Below are positions 17,301 to 25,091 of a stretch of DNA of 64,000 nucleotides, in pieces. Location of the stretch: positions 1 through 64,000 of the forward strand of contig NZ_FOUX01000002.1 of NCBI RefSeq assembly GCF_900114995.1. Reading direction: 5' to 3'. The stretch is from Chitinophaga sp. YR627 (GTDB lineage Bacteria; Bacteroidota; Bacteroidia; Chitinophagales; Chitinophagaceae). Positions within the stretch are counted from its first letter, which is position 1; the number at the start of each line of letters is the position of its first letter. Made by a program: the position numbers and the translations under genes. Below the pieces are notes generated by a model. The model saw nothing but the letters and a program-made list of their open reading frames with translations, ran no database searches and had not been told where the DNA came from.

Positions 17301-18674
17301 ATGGCACTGAGCGATGGTGCAGGAGCAGAAGTACAGCGACCACTGGCAACTGTGGTCATCGGTGGATTACTGACGGCGACCCTGCTGACCTTATTTGTAT
17401 TACCGGCGTTGTATCTCTTATTTGAAGGAAAGAAAAAAGTGACTGTGAATAAGACCGTGATCATCGCGGGTATCTTATTCCTGAGCATTCCTGCTGCAAA
17501 GGCACAGGAGCGTCCGGTAGGATTACAGGAAGCCATCAACATTGCGATGCAACATAACATGCAGGCTGCGAATGCCCGTTTGAATGAGAAAGCAGAAAGC
17601 ATGCGGCAAAGGACCGGTGTAGATCTTCCTAAAACACAGTTAAATGCCGACTACGGAAAGATCAACAGTATCAACAATGATAACCGCTTTGGTATTACAC
17701 AGGCGTTGAGTTTTCCAACAGTCTATGGTCATCAGAAAAAAGCCTTAAAAGAAAACTATCTGGCAGCACAGGCACAGACGCAATTAGCTGAGCAGGATAT
17801 CCGTGCGAATGTCCGGAAGGTGTTTTATGACTGGGTATGGTTGTATGAAAAGCAACAGTTGTTGCAGTACGCGGACAGTATCTATCGTTTATTCGAAGAA
17901 AAAGCCACCCTGCGTTTTAAAACGGGCGAAACGAACATACTGGAACAGACGACAGCCGTATCTCACCGGCAGCAGATTGCGAACCAACTGGAGATGTTGT
18001 CTTCAGATATACAGATGACGACAAAACAATTCAATTTGCTGTTGGGTGATAGTATTACGTATCAGCCATCTCCGGACAGTATCCGGCTGGTGTATAATAC
18101 GGTGGCGGATACCGCTTTCAGTCAGCTGCCACAGATCAAATCCCTGGAACATGCTTCAGCCGCTGCGCAATGGCGCTGGCGGACGGAGAAGTCAAAATTA
18201 TTACCGGACTTCTTTGTGGGTTATAACAACCAGAGTATTAACGGGCTGCAAAACGTGAATGGGCAGGAGGTATTTTATGATAACAGCAAGCGTTTCAGTT
18301 ATGTGAATGCGGGCATCAATATTCCGTTGTTCTTTGGCACACAGCGGTCCAGGGCAGCGGCTGCACAGGTAGACTGGCAACTGGCGCGTCAGCGGACAGA
18401 CTATGCCCTTTTACAGACGCAAACGGAATGGCAGAATGCACAGATACAGCTGCGGAAGTATGCGGCGAGTCTGCAATACTACCAGACGAAAGGGCTGGAG
18501 AATGCGGCGGCCATCATTACAACAGCCGATAAACAATTTGTAGGCGGAGAGATCGATTATCTGCAATGGGTGATCCTGGTGGACCAGGCCATTGGCATCC
18601 GGAATGAATATCTCGATATGCTGAACAACTATAACCAGTCTGTCATACAGGTACTGAAACTACAAAATAGCTAA
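14322..18674 (+). CDS. CzcA-type heavy-metal RND transporter fused to a TolC-like outer-membrane channel
   Basis: 1450 aa, about 400 longer than stand-alone CzcA/CusA. Residues 1 to about 1035 are an HME-RND pump: KLPIDAVPDITNNQVQI near the front, and the TM4 proton-relay motif DFGLIVDGAVIIVEA. The periplasmic part has EEGDFAVETRLLIGTNLS, which is closer to the CzcA (Co/Zn/Cd) than the CusA (Cu/Ag) pattern. Residues about 1042-1062 form a second signal-like hydrophobic stretch ending AKAQ. From there to the end is an outer-membrane efflux protein (TolC) domain with two coiled-coil halves. The next gene supplies the adaptor. Whether the polypeptide is cut after AKAQ is unknown. A sister copy lies at 54510-58892. 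Confidence 0.92.
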   Translation: MLDKIIQFSVKNKLVIGLFMLLWIIYGIFEVTRLPIDAVPDITNNQVQIITTAPALGAQDVERQITFPIEQAISNIPHLKESRSLSRFGLSLISVVFEDDADIYWARQQVTERLQQVEITENARKPELAPVSTGLGEIYQYVLRPEPGYEGKYNLADLRTIQDWLVRRQLLGTKGVADVSTFGGELKQYEVAINPYQLKSLGLTINDVFTALQTNNQNTGGAYIEKGPTVMYIRSEGLAGSISDIENIVVKNTSAGVPVLIRHVASVRMGAATRYGALNYNNTGEVTGAIVMMLKGENSSEVIRNVKQRIAEIQQTLPEGLRIEPFLDRTKMVNNAIGTVEHNLLEGALIVIFVLVIFLGNLRAGLIVASVIPLSMLFAIIMMNTFGVSGNLMSLGALDFGLIVDGAVIIVEAILHHLHFSKKYQHIDKLSQEEMNAEVAGSSSRMMNAAVFGQIIILIVYLPILSLQGIEGKMFKPMAQTVAFAIMGAFILSLTYVPMVSSLFISKKLTHQPNLSDRVMDKLERIYQKALARALRIRKTLVAFAFGLFALAIVIFSRMGGEFIPQLEEGDFAVETRLLIGTNLSTTITTFQQISGLLKSKFPEVEKIVSRIGSAEIPTDPMPIEGGDMIIVLKDKSEWTSAKSFQEMADKMSAVVQNAIPGVTMGFQFPVQMRFNELMTGAKQDVVCKVFGEDLDQLAKYAEQIGNISKTVKGTADWYVEKVTGMPQVVIRYNRNEIAKYGLNIDEVNRTVNAAFAGAAAGQVYEGEKRFDLVVRVGNEGRRNIEDVRNLMVATSTGNQIPLYQVAAIDEIEGPNQIQRENAKRRITIGFNVRGRDVQSIVEELQHKINSKIKLEPGYTLTYGGAFENLQQAKKRLSIAVPVSLLLIFAMLYFAFSSVKEGALIYTAIPLSAIGGVFALAIRGMPFSISAGVGFIALFGVAVLNGIVLISEFNRIKSEGRITDTLELVMQGTRNRLRPVLMTAAVASLGFLPMALSDGAGAEVQRPLATVVIGGLLTATLLTLFVLPALYLLFEGKKKVTVNKTVIIAGILFLSIPAAKAQERPVGLQEAINIAMQHNMQAANARLNEKAESMRQRTGVDLPKTQLNADYGKINSINNDNRFGITQALSFPTVYGHQKKALKENYLAAQAQTQLAEQDIRANVRKVFYDWVWLYEKQQLLQYADSIYRLFEEKATLRFKTGETNILEQTTAVSHRQQIANQLEMLSSDIQMTTKQFNLLLGDSITYQPSPDSIRLVYNTVADTAFSQLPQIKSLEHASAAAQWRWRTEKSKLLPDFFVGYNNQSINGLQNVNGQEVFYDNSKRFSYVNAGINIPLFFGTQRSRAAAAQVDWQLARQRTDYALLQTQTEWQNAQIQLRKYAASLQYYQTKGLENAAAIITTADKQFVGGEIDYLQWVILVDQAIGIRNEYLDMLNNYNQSVIQVLKLQNS

Positions 18675-18685
18675 TTCAACAAGAC

Positions 18686-19828
18686 ATGCACAAATATCTC
18701 TTTTTATATGTCCTTTTCCTGGCTGCGTGTAGCAGTCATGAAGCCTCCAAAGCACCAGCAGCTACCGGGGCTGCGCCAGCAACAGATGACAGCAGCGCTG
18801 TTAGTCTGACGCCGGACCAGATCAAAAACGCCGGCATCGAGATCGGTACGCCTTCCACAGCAGCTGTCAACGGTACACTGCGTTTACAGGGTACGATCGA
18901 TGTACCCCCACAGAGTACTGTCAGCGTCAGCTTTCCATTGGGAGGTTACCTGAAAAGAACGGACCTGTTGCCAGGTACACATGTCCGCAAGGGGCAGGTA
19001 CTGGGTGTACTGGAAGATATGCAGTTCATCCAGTTACAGCAGGATTATCTGCTGGCGAAGGAAAAATTCAGCTTTGCGGAGACAGAATATAAGCGTCAGC
19101 AGGAGCTGAATGCCAGTAAAGCCAGCAGTGATAAGGTATTCCAGCTGGCGAAGGCAGAGATGGAAAGTCAGCGTATTACCATGCAGGCGCTGGGCCGTAA
19201 ACTGGAGCTGATCGGGATAGATCCGACCCATTTACATGCAGGGAATATCTCTAAAAGCGTCAATATCTACTCTCCTATCAATGGGTTTGTGGCAAAAGTG
19301 AATGTGAATATCGGGAAATACACCTCTCCTACGGATGTGTTGTTTGAGCTGGTGGATCCCAGCGATATCCATCTATCCCTCACAGTATTCGAAAAGGACG
19401 TCAATAAGCTCTCTATTGGCCAGCAGGTGATTGCATATACCAACGAGCACCCTGACAAGAAATATGAGGCGGAAATCCTGCTTATCAGCAAAAACCTGGA
19501 TGCAGAACGTATGGCGACCATTCACTGTCATTTTAAGCAGTTTGACGCTTCTTTATTGCCCGGTATGTTCATGAATGCGGAAGTAGTGGTCAACAATGTG
19601 ACGGCCCTGACGGTGAGTGAAGCGGCGATCGTACGCTGGGAGAATAAGTTCTATGTTTTTGAGGATAAAGGCAACAACCTGTTTAAAATGGTCGCTGTGA
19701 CCCCGGGGAATGTATATGAGGGAAAGGAGCAGTTTTCAGCACCAGGTATTACAGAATCGACAAGACTTGTTACTAAAAATGCATATGCACTGTTGATGAA
19801 GATGAAAAACAGTGCAGAAGAAGAATAG
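18686..19828 (+). CDS. CzcB-type periplasmic adaptor lipoprotein
   Basis: 380 aa membrane-fusion protein joining inner- and outer-membrane parts of the pump encoded just upstream (11-nt gap). Lipobox LAAC places the lipidated Cys at residue 15. Barrel-sandwich halves flank a coiled-coil hairpin (about residues 110-170), with SPINGFVAKVNVNIGKYTSP marking the second lipoyl-like half and a beta-barrel domain following (about 225-300). No metal-binding His-rich tail is seen. A terminator lies 33 nt after the stop. Confidence 0.92.
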   Translation: MHKYLFLYVLFLAACSSHEASKAPAATGAAPATDDSSAVSLTPDQIKNAGIEIGTPSTAAVNGTLRLQGTIDVPPQSTVSVSFPLGGYLKRTDLLPGTHVRKGQVLGVLEDMQFIQLQQDYLLAKEKFSFAETEYKRQQELNASKASSDKVFQLAKAEMESQRITMQALGRKLELIGIDPTHLHAGNISKSVNIYSPINGFVAKVNVNIGKYTSPTDVLFELVDPSDIHLSLTVFEKDVNKLSIGQQVIAYTNEHPDKKYEAEILLISKNLDAERMATIHCHFKQFDASLLPGMFMNAEVVVNNVTALTVSEAAIVRWENKFYVFEDKGNNLFKMVAVTPGNVYEGKEQFSAPGITESTRLVTKNAYALLMKMKNSAEEE

Positions 19829-19860
19829 TTGAACCTACACCAGTACACGTAAACAAAACA

Positions 19861-19897
19861 CAAAGGCCCGCCATCCGGCGAGGCCTTTGTTGTTTTT
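19861..19897 (+). terminator. rho-independent terminator of metal-efflux operon 1
   Basis: Perfect 8-bp stem CAAAGGCC / GGCCTTTG (19861-19868 with 19882-19889) followed by a T-rich tract. It ends the plus-strand pump operon and also sits just downstream of the convergent ung gene. Confidence 0.85.
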
Positions 19898-19913
19898 ATC
19901 TTATACCCGCAGA

Positions 19914-20585
19914 CTATAAACGCCAGTCCACCGGTTCGATACCAGCTTTAGACAGCAGTTCATTAGCCTTTGAGAAGTGTTTACATCCAAAAAAGCCTTT
20001 ATCTGCACTAAAAGGCGACGGGTGGGCTGCTTTCAGGATATGGTGTTTGGTAGCGTCGATCAAAACCTGTTTATCCTGTGCAAAACGTCCCCAAAGGATA
20101 AATACCACGTTTTCCTTCAAATCAGACACTTTCCGGATCACGGAGTCCGTAAAGCTCTCCCAACCTATTTTACTATGAGAAGCGGGCTCGTTTGCCCTTA
20201 CAGTGAGCATAGCGTTGAGTAGCAGCACCCCATTATCGGCCCATTTGGTCAGGTTGCCTCCCTGCGGGATGGGCAGACCCAGATCTTCTTTCATCTCTTT
20301 ATAGATATTTACGAGGGATGGCGGGGGCTTGATACCATCCTGTACAGAAAAACATAATCCGTGGGCCTGATTGGGACCATGATAGGGGTCCTGGCCCAGG
20401 AGAACGACCTTTACCTTGTCAAAGGGGGTATGCTCGAATGCATTGAAAATCAGGTTTCCAGGAGGATAAACAGTACTTCCTACGGCTTTTTCATGCTTGA
20501 GTGCCATGACAATTTGTTCGAAATAGGCTTTGTGAAATTCGTCTTTGAGGACCTCCTTCCAACTGGGTTCAATTTTGACCTCCAT
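19914..20585 (-). CDS. ung: uracil-DNA glycosylase (family 1)
   Basis: 223 aa base-excision repair enzyme that removes uracil from DNA in the cytoplasm. The water-activating loop GQDPYHG carries Asp66, and the DNA-intercalation loop AAHPSPFSA carries the catalytic His near residue 189; NLTKWADNGVLLLNAMLTVR is also typical. The length matches the family. It stands alone, convergent with the pump operon and divergent from tRNA-Arg. Confidence 0.97.
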   Translation of the reverse strand: MEVKIEPSWKEVLKDEFHKAYFEQIVMALKHEKAVGSTVYPPGNLIFNAFEHTPFDKVKVVLLGQDPYHGPNQAHGLCFSVQDGIKPPPSLVNIYKEMKEDLGLPIPQGGNLTKWADNGVLLLNAMLTVRANEPASHSKIGWESFTDSVIRKVSDLKENVVFILWGRFAQDKQVLIDATKHHILKAAHPSPFSADKGFFGCKHFSKANELLSKAGIEPVDWRL

Positions 20586-20605
20586 ATTTTTTTTTAAAAT
20601 TTATT

Positions 20606-20634
20606 TTGAATTAATGGATTTTTACATAGATTTG
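20606..20634 (+). promoter_or_regulatory. promoter of tRNA-Arg
   Basis: TTG at 20606-20608 and TAGATTTG at 20627-20634, spaced 18 nt, close to the Bacteroidota consensus. The transcript would start about 40 nt before the mature tRNA. Confidence 0.7.
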
Positions 20635-20678
20635 CACTCCCAAATGAAACGCTAATGTATGGCAAAAATTTGGAAAAC

Positions 20679-20752
<74 letters not shown>

Positions 20753-20761
20753 CAAAAATAA

Positions 20762-20795
20762 AAGAGGCTATCAAATTGGTAGCCTCTTTTTTTAT
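20762..20795 (+). terminator. terminator of tRNA-Arg
   Basis: Stem AAGAGGCTA / TAGCCTCTT (20762-20770 with 20780-20788) followed by a run of Ts. It argues against upstream start codons for the next gene, which would have to be read through it. Confidence 0.88.
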
Positions 20796-20883
20796 CTCAA
20801 CTTTATCGATCTCGTCATCTTTCGTCGGCTTGTATTTCCTTTCTGTTTTTTACAAGCAACCTGAAATTTTACTTTCGTACAAT

Positions 20884-22080
20884 ATGAATATTTATACCAC
20901 CCCTGGGGCTGTTACCATCACCTGTCATAAGCGAAACGCACTTTATCTGGAACAGGAGATAAAGGATCTTGGCTTTGACCAGACAGAAACTTTTGTTACT
21001 GGTGTAAGGTTAAAAGCAACAGTAAATGAATGTATCAGGCTCAACCTGAATCTCCGTTGCGCCAGTCAGGTGTTATATAGTCTTCAATCTTTTGACGCAG
21101 GTAATGCGGATGATGTGTACAATAATATTCACCAGTATCCCTGGGAAGAGATCTTACCTGATGACGGTTACTTTTCTATTACCAGCAATGTCAGCAACGA
21201 AAGCATCAATAACAGCATGTATGCCAATCTACGCGTGAAGGATGCCATCATTGACAGGATGCGTGAAAAAACAGGAAAACGTCCCTCTACCGGCGCAGCC
21301 TTAACGGGCGCTGTGATCCATTTGTTCTGGAAAGATGAGCATGCCGAAATATTTATTGATACGTCGGGGGATTCACTGGCCCGTCATGGGTACCGTACAA
21401 TATCCGGCCCTGCGCAGATGCTGGAATCACTGGCTGCTGCAACCATTTATGCTTCCCGCTGGGACAGGGTGAGCCCATTTGTGAATGTTATGTGTGGTTC
21501 CGGTACTGTTGCTATTGAAGCTGCAATGATCGCGACTAACCGCAGACCTGGTCTGTTCAGGACCAACTATGGTTTCATGCACCTGCGGGGTTATAATATA
21601 CAGGTATACCAGCAAGAGGATGCCCGGCTTGAAGAGCAGATCAAAGAAGTACCGGGTCTTCGAATTATTGCTACTGATCACAGTACAAAAGCCATTGAGA
21701 GTGCCCGTAAGAATGCTGTGGCAGCCGGTGTGGGCAAGCTGATAGAATTTGCTGTCTGTGATTTTACTGCCACAAAGGTACCTCCTGGTGTGCCCGGTGT
21801 CTTTTATGTCAATCCTGAATACGACGAGCGATCAAATGAAATAATGGTATTGGAAGAAACATATAGTCGTATTGGTGACTTTATGAAACAAAAATGCGGT
21901 GGTTATTTTGGCTATGTATTTACCGGTAATCTTGAATTAGCCAAAAAGATCGGCCTGAAAGCTAAACGACGTATAGAGTTTTATAGCAGTACTATTGACT
22001 GCCGCCTGCTGGAATATGAATTGTACAGTGGTACCCGTACGGAACCAAAAGTAACAGAAGCTCCGCTTACTACAGCGTAA
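20884..22080 (+). CDS. THUMP-domain RNA methyltransferase (RlmL/Trm14-like)
   Basis: 398 aa from ATG 20884; an extended frame from 20776 would overlap the tRNA terminator and is rejected. An N-terminal ferredoxin-like/THUMP region (about 1-155) binds RNA; residues about 160-385 are a Rossmann methyltransferase with SAM motif NVMCGSGTVAIEAAM and the RNA guanine-N2 type catalytic motif. That motif reads NPEYDER where most relatives have NPPY. The N-terminal TTPGAVTI resembles the family pattern. The likely substrate is guanine-N2 in 23S rRNA or tRNA. Confidence 0.88.
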   Translation: MNIYTTPGAVTITCHKRNALYLEQEIKDLGFDQTETFVTGVRLKATVNECIRLNLNLRCASQVLYSLQSFDAGNADDVYNNIHQYPWEEILPDDGYFSITSNVSNESINNSMYANLRVKDAIIDRMREKTGKRPSTGAALTGAVIHLFWKDEHAEIFIDTSGDSLARHGYRTISGPAQMLESLAAATIYASRWDRVSPFVNVMCGSGTVAIEAAMIATNRRPGLFRTNYGFMHLRGYNIQVYQQEDARLEEQIKEVPGLRIIATDHSTKAIESARKNAVAAGVGKLIEFAVCDFTATKVPPGVPGVFYVNPEYDERSNEIMVLEETYSRIGDFMKQKCGGYFGYVFTGNLELAKKIGLKAKRRIEFYSSTIDCRLLEYELYSGTRTEPKVTEAPLTTA

Positions 22081-22171
22081 ACCGGTATTTGTGTACATAT
22101 TTTAAACATCCTGTTAAGTGATCTGCAGCATTTACAGGTTAATGCCTCGTCAGACATTTCTTCCTGAAAGT

Positions 22172-22200
22172 TGTAAGAAAGCGCCTCAGTTCGAGGCGCC
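22172..22200 (-). terminator. terminator overlapping the AraC stop codon
   Basis: Stem GCGCCTC / GAGGCGC (22181-22187 with 22193-22199), followed on the minus strand by TTTCTT. The TGA stop at 22188-22186 lies within the hairpin, so the last codons of the regulator form the stem. Confidence 0.75.
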
Positions 22201-23112
22201 TAATTGTTTTTTATATTCCAGTGGTGATAAATTAGTTTTTGCCCTGAACAGGCGGCTAAGAGATTGTGGATGCTCAAACCCCAGCACGTATGCGATTTCA
22301 CTTACAGAGCGTTCAGTTGTTGACAACTGTTCTTTCACATGCTCAATGACCCTATCCTGGATGTAGTGCTGTGTACTCTTTCCTGTCAGTAGTTTCAGTA
22401 AGCTACTCAGATAACCCGGTGAGACATTGAGGGATGAAGCGATGTACTGCACAGTTGGAATACCCCTGGTTGAAAGATGTTCCTGATGGAAATACTCATC
22501 CAACAGATTTTCCAGGCGCTCAAGCATAAAATGACCTGACTTTTTGCGGGTAATGAACTGACGTTGATAAAACCTGTCGGCGTAGGTCAGCAGTAATTCA
22601 AGTTGCGCGAGGATGACCGCCTCACTGAATTTGTCAATGTTGTTTTTATATTCCTGCGCCATAATTTCCATAATGCCCTGAATGGATCTTTGTTCCTTAT
22701 CAGAGAGGAATAATGCTTCATTGACTGAATAACCGAAATATTCGTATTGGCGGATTGATTTTGACAACGGCGTTTTCCAGAGAAAGTCCGGATGAATAAG
22801 TAATATCCAACCGGAGCGGTCGATCGGGTCCGCACTCAGCAGCTCTACTTCGAATACCTGTCCGGGGGCCATGAAAAACATGACGCCTTCTTCAAAGTCT
22901 CCGGACTGCTGCCCATACTTCATATTGCCTTTAAATTCCTTATCCAGCAGTATCGTGTAAAAATCAAAAATAAAGCTCATACTGGCTTTACAGGGCAGCG
23001 TGACAGACTCATAGTCTACCACGCTGATCAGTGGATGTTCAGGTTTGGGAAGTCCCATCACCTTGTGGTATTCACTGATTGTTTTTATACTATGGACCAC
23101 CTTTTTTTCCAT
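22186..23112 (-). CDS. AraC-family transcriptional regulator
   Basis: 308 aa. An N-terminal cupin-like sensing region (about 1-180) is followed by two helix-turn-helix motifs (about 205-305): VQYIASSLNVSPGYLSSLLKLLTG and VSEIAYVLGFEHPQSLSRLFRAKTNLSP. It starts 15 nt after the stop of the upstream alpha/beta hydrolase on the same strand, so it is probably co-transcribed with, and may control, that gene. Ligand unknown. Confidence 0.9.
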   Translation of the reverse strand: MEKKVVHSIKTISEYHKVMGLPKPEHPLISVVDYESVTLPCKASMSFIFDFYTILLDKEFKGNMKYGQQSGDFEEGVMFFMAPGQVFEVELLSADPIDRSGWILLIHPDFLWKTPLSKSIRQYEYFGYSVNEALFLSDKEQRSIQGIMEIMAQEYKNNIDKFSEAVILAQLELLLTYADRFYQRQFITRKKSGHFMLERLENLLDEYFHQEHLSTRGIPTVQYIASSLNVSPGYLSSLLKLLTGKSTQHYIQDRVIEHVKEQLSTTERSVSEIAYVLGFEHPQSLSRLFRAKTNLSPLEYKKQLGASN

Positions 23113-23127
23113 ACCCTAAGTTACTAA

Positions 23128-23859
23128 TTAATGCTCCGTGATTGCTTCCAGCTTTTTAACAAGGTTTTCCGGTTGTTCGCGCATGGCGTAGTGTCCGCCT
23201 TCGAGAGAATAAATTTTCCAATTTCTTTCCTTTGCTCTTAACAGACCCATTTTATCATGAGCGGGACTTCCTTTCCCGTCTTTGGTCATCTGGACAAATG
23301 CCGCAGGGATCTTCCGGGCAAGAGGATTGCTTAGTTTTACCGGCTCCGTAAAAGTATTAAGTGGCTGAGGAACATCTTTTGGAGTAGTTCCAAAGGGATA
23401 AAGTACCATGCCATCCCTGATATTTCCCTGGGTCATGGGCGCCCACAGATCACCACATACATCTTTAGCGCTTTCTCCGTCATTGGGTACCATAGCATCC
23501 AGATAAATGAGTTGTTTAATGCGGTCGGGCACCTGCTCTGCTACACCGGAAATCACCATTCCACCGTAACTGTGTCCTACGAGAATGACATTATGCAGGT
23601 CTTCAAATTGCATAAGGTTTTTGATGTCATTGATATAGGTGGTCAGGTTGATGCCTGGGTTTGCCAGATGGACCCTTTCTCCGAGTCCGGTAAGTGTAGG
23701 ACGATAAACGACGTTTCCGTGTGCGCTTAAAATAGCGTCCACTTTTGCGTAGTCCCAGCCCCCATCCCAGGCGCCAGGAACGAAAAGGTACGTATTGTGC
23801 TGTTGTCCATGGCAGATGGATGAGATAGCGATGCTTAAGATGGAGATCAGTTTTTTCAT
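23128..23859 (-). CDS. exported alpha/beta hydrolase (salicylate-esterase-like)
   Basis: 243 aa. Signal peptide of about 18 residues (ending SICHGQ), then YLFVPGAWDGGWDYAKV, the opening common to plant-type esterases and their bacterial relatives. The nucleophile elbow is GHSYGG, the acid is probably in YLDAMVPNDGES or shortly after, and the catalytic His is in EGGHYAMREQPE near the end. It probably cleaves small esters in the periplasm. First gene of a two-gene unit with an AraC regulator. Confidence 0.85.
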   Translation of the reverse strand: MKKLISILSIAISSICHGQQHNTYLFVPGAWDGGWDYAKVDAILSAHGNVVYRPTLTGLGERVHLANPGINLTTYINDIKNLMQFEDLHNVILVGHSYGGMVISGVAEQVPDRIKQLIYLDAMVPNDGESAKDVCGDLWAPMTQGNIRDGMVLYPFGTTPKDVPQPLNTFTEPVKLSNPLARKIPAAFVQMTKDGKGSPAHDKMGLLRAKERNWKIYSLEGGHYAMREQPENLVKKLEAITEH

Positions 23860-24100
23860 GTATTCATGTTTTGTGGGTACAAAGTTGGCATGTCTTGTAG
23901 TGGGGGGCCTAACCGAATCGGCTTTTGTTGTAACAAAATGTGGGGTGTCATGGAATACTGCATATTTTGAGTATAACGGCTGAATACGCTAATTCAATGC
24001 GTAGTAAGCAGCTACTTTTGAAGAGTAATCACAACAAGTTTTTAGAAATACTGTCAATACATGTCATGGAAAGTGCATATATTCGCCTGCCGTATAAATT

Positions 24101-24820
24101 ATGAAACAACATTCACTTCTTCGTAGAATATATTTCTGGTATAGAGAACGTTACTTCTGGAAACTCAAGAAACAATCCGTCAAAGAAATTTTTTCTGACA
24201 TCTACAAAAATAATGACTGGGGCGGTGAACCAGGAGAGTTCTATTCTGGAGACGGTACCTATAGCCCCAATATTCCATTATATGTAAATCTTGTAGAATC
24301 CCTGATTAAGGAGAAAAACATCCAGTCTGTGTTAGATATCGGATGTGGTGATTTTCGTGTCATGTCTCAGGTGGTGGAGAAGGTGGATATCAACTACACC
24401 GGCGCTGATGTGGTGCCTGACCTGATTAAACGTAATCAGGAGAAATTCGCTAATGCCAGGATTCAGTTTATGGAGCTCAATGCGGTAGACGACGAACTAC
24501 CAAAAGCAGATCTGGTAACGATAAGGCAGGTACTTCAGCATTTGAGTAATGACCAGATAACGAAAATACTTGGTAAATTAAAAGCCTTTAAATATGTTTT
24601 AATAACCGAACACGTGTTGATAGGCGATGATGTCGTACCTAATTATGACAAAATCCCCGGTCCACATATCAGATCCAGGTCATTTTCCGGTGTCTTTATT
24701 GACCAGCCACCATTCAATATCAAAAACTCGAAAGTAGTACTTGATATTCGTGAAGATGAGCCTATCAAAGGAAAATTACATCCTGCTATGATACGTAGTT
24801 ATCTGGTTGAAAATAAGTAA
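24101..24820 (+). CDS. class I SAM-dependent methyltransferase
   Basis: 239 aa. The SAM motif VLDIGCGDFRVMSQV (about residues 77-91) is followed by YTGADVVPDLI and DLVTIRQVLQHLSNDQ (motif IV region). The N-terminal segment WYRERYFWKLKKQSVKEIF is basic and helical. The type resembles glycan- or small-molecule-modifying methyltransferases, but the substrate is not evident. It stands alone; 241 bases upstream hold no visible gene. Confidence 0.78.
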   Translation: MKQHSLLRRIYFWYRERYFWKLKKQSVKEIFSDIYKNNDWGGEPGEFYSGDGTYSPNIPLYVNLVESLIKEKNIQSVLDIGCGDFRVMSQVVEKVDINYTGADVVPDLIKRNQEKFANARIQFMELNAVDDELPKADLVTIRQVLQHLSNDQITKILGKLKAFKYVLITEHVLIGDDVVPNYDKIPGPHIRSRSFSGVFIDQPPFNIKNSKVVLDIREDEPIKGKLHPAMIRSYLVENK

Positions 24821-25091
24821 CACTCATTTAAAAAGTGCTTATATCCTATTCTAATTATATTGATCAAAAACATTGAAATACATTCCTGACCGTTGTATGA
24901 AATGACCCAATACCACTGTATATTTTAATAACACCACATCACAACTGAAAATAGCTATACCAATTGTACCCAAAGCAGTATGGATACTATTGCTCATGGT
25001 GATAGTTAGTTAACTCATATCCAACGGCTCCTCCAATAACATACTAATCATTAATATTCAATTTGTTAATCATTTTTTAAACATCCAAATC

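Noticed and set aside
17036-17602. 188-codon minus-strand frame inside the first CzcA-TolC gene
   Set aside because: Shadow frame of a well-supported transporter.
20776-20883. Extended N-terminus of the THUMP methyltransferase
   Set aside because: It would translate the tRNA terminator; family start is at 20884.
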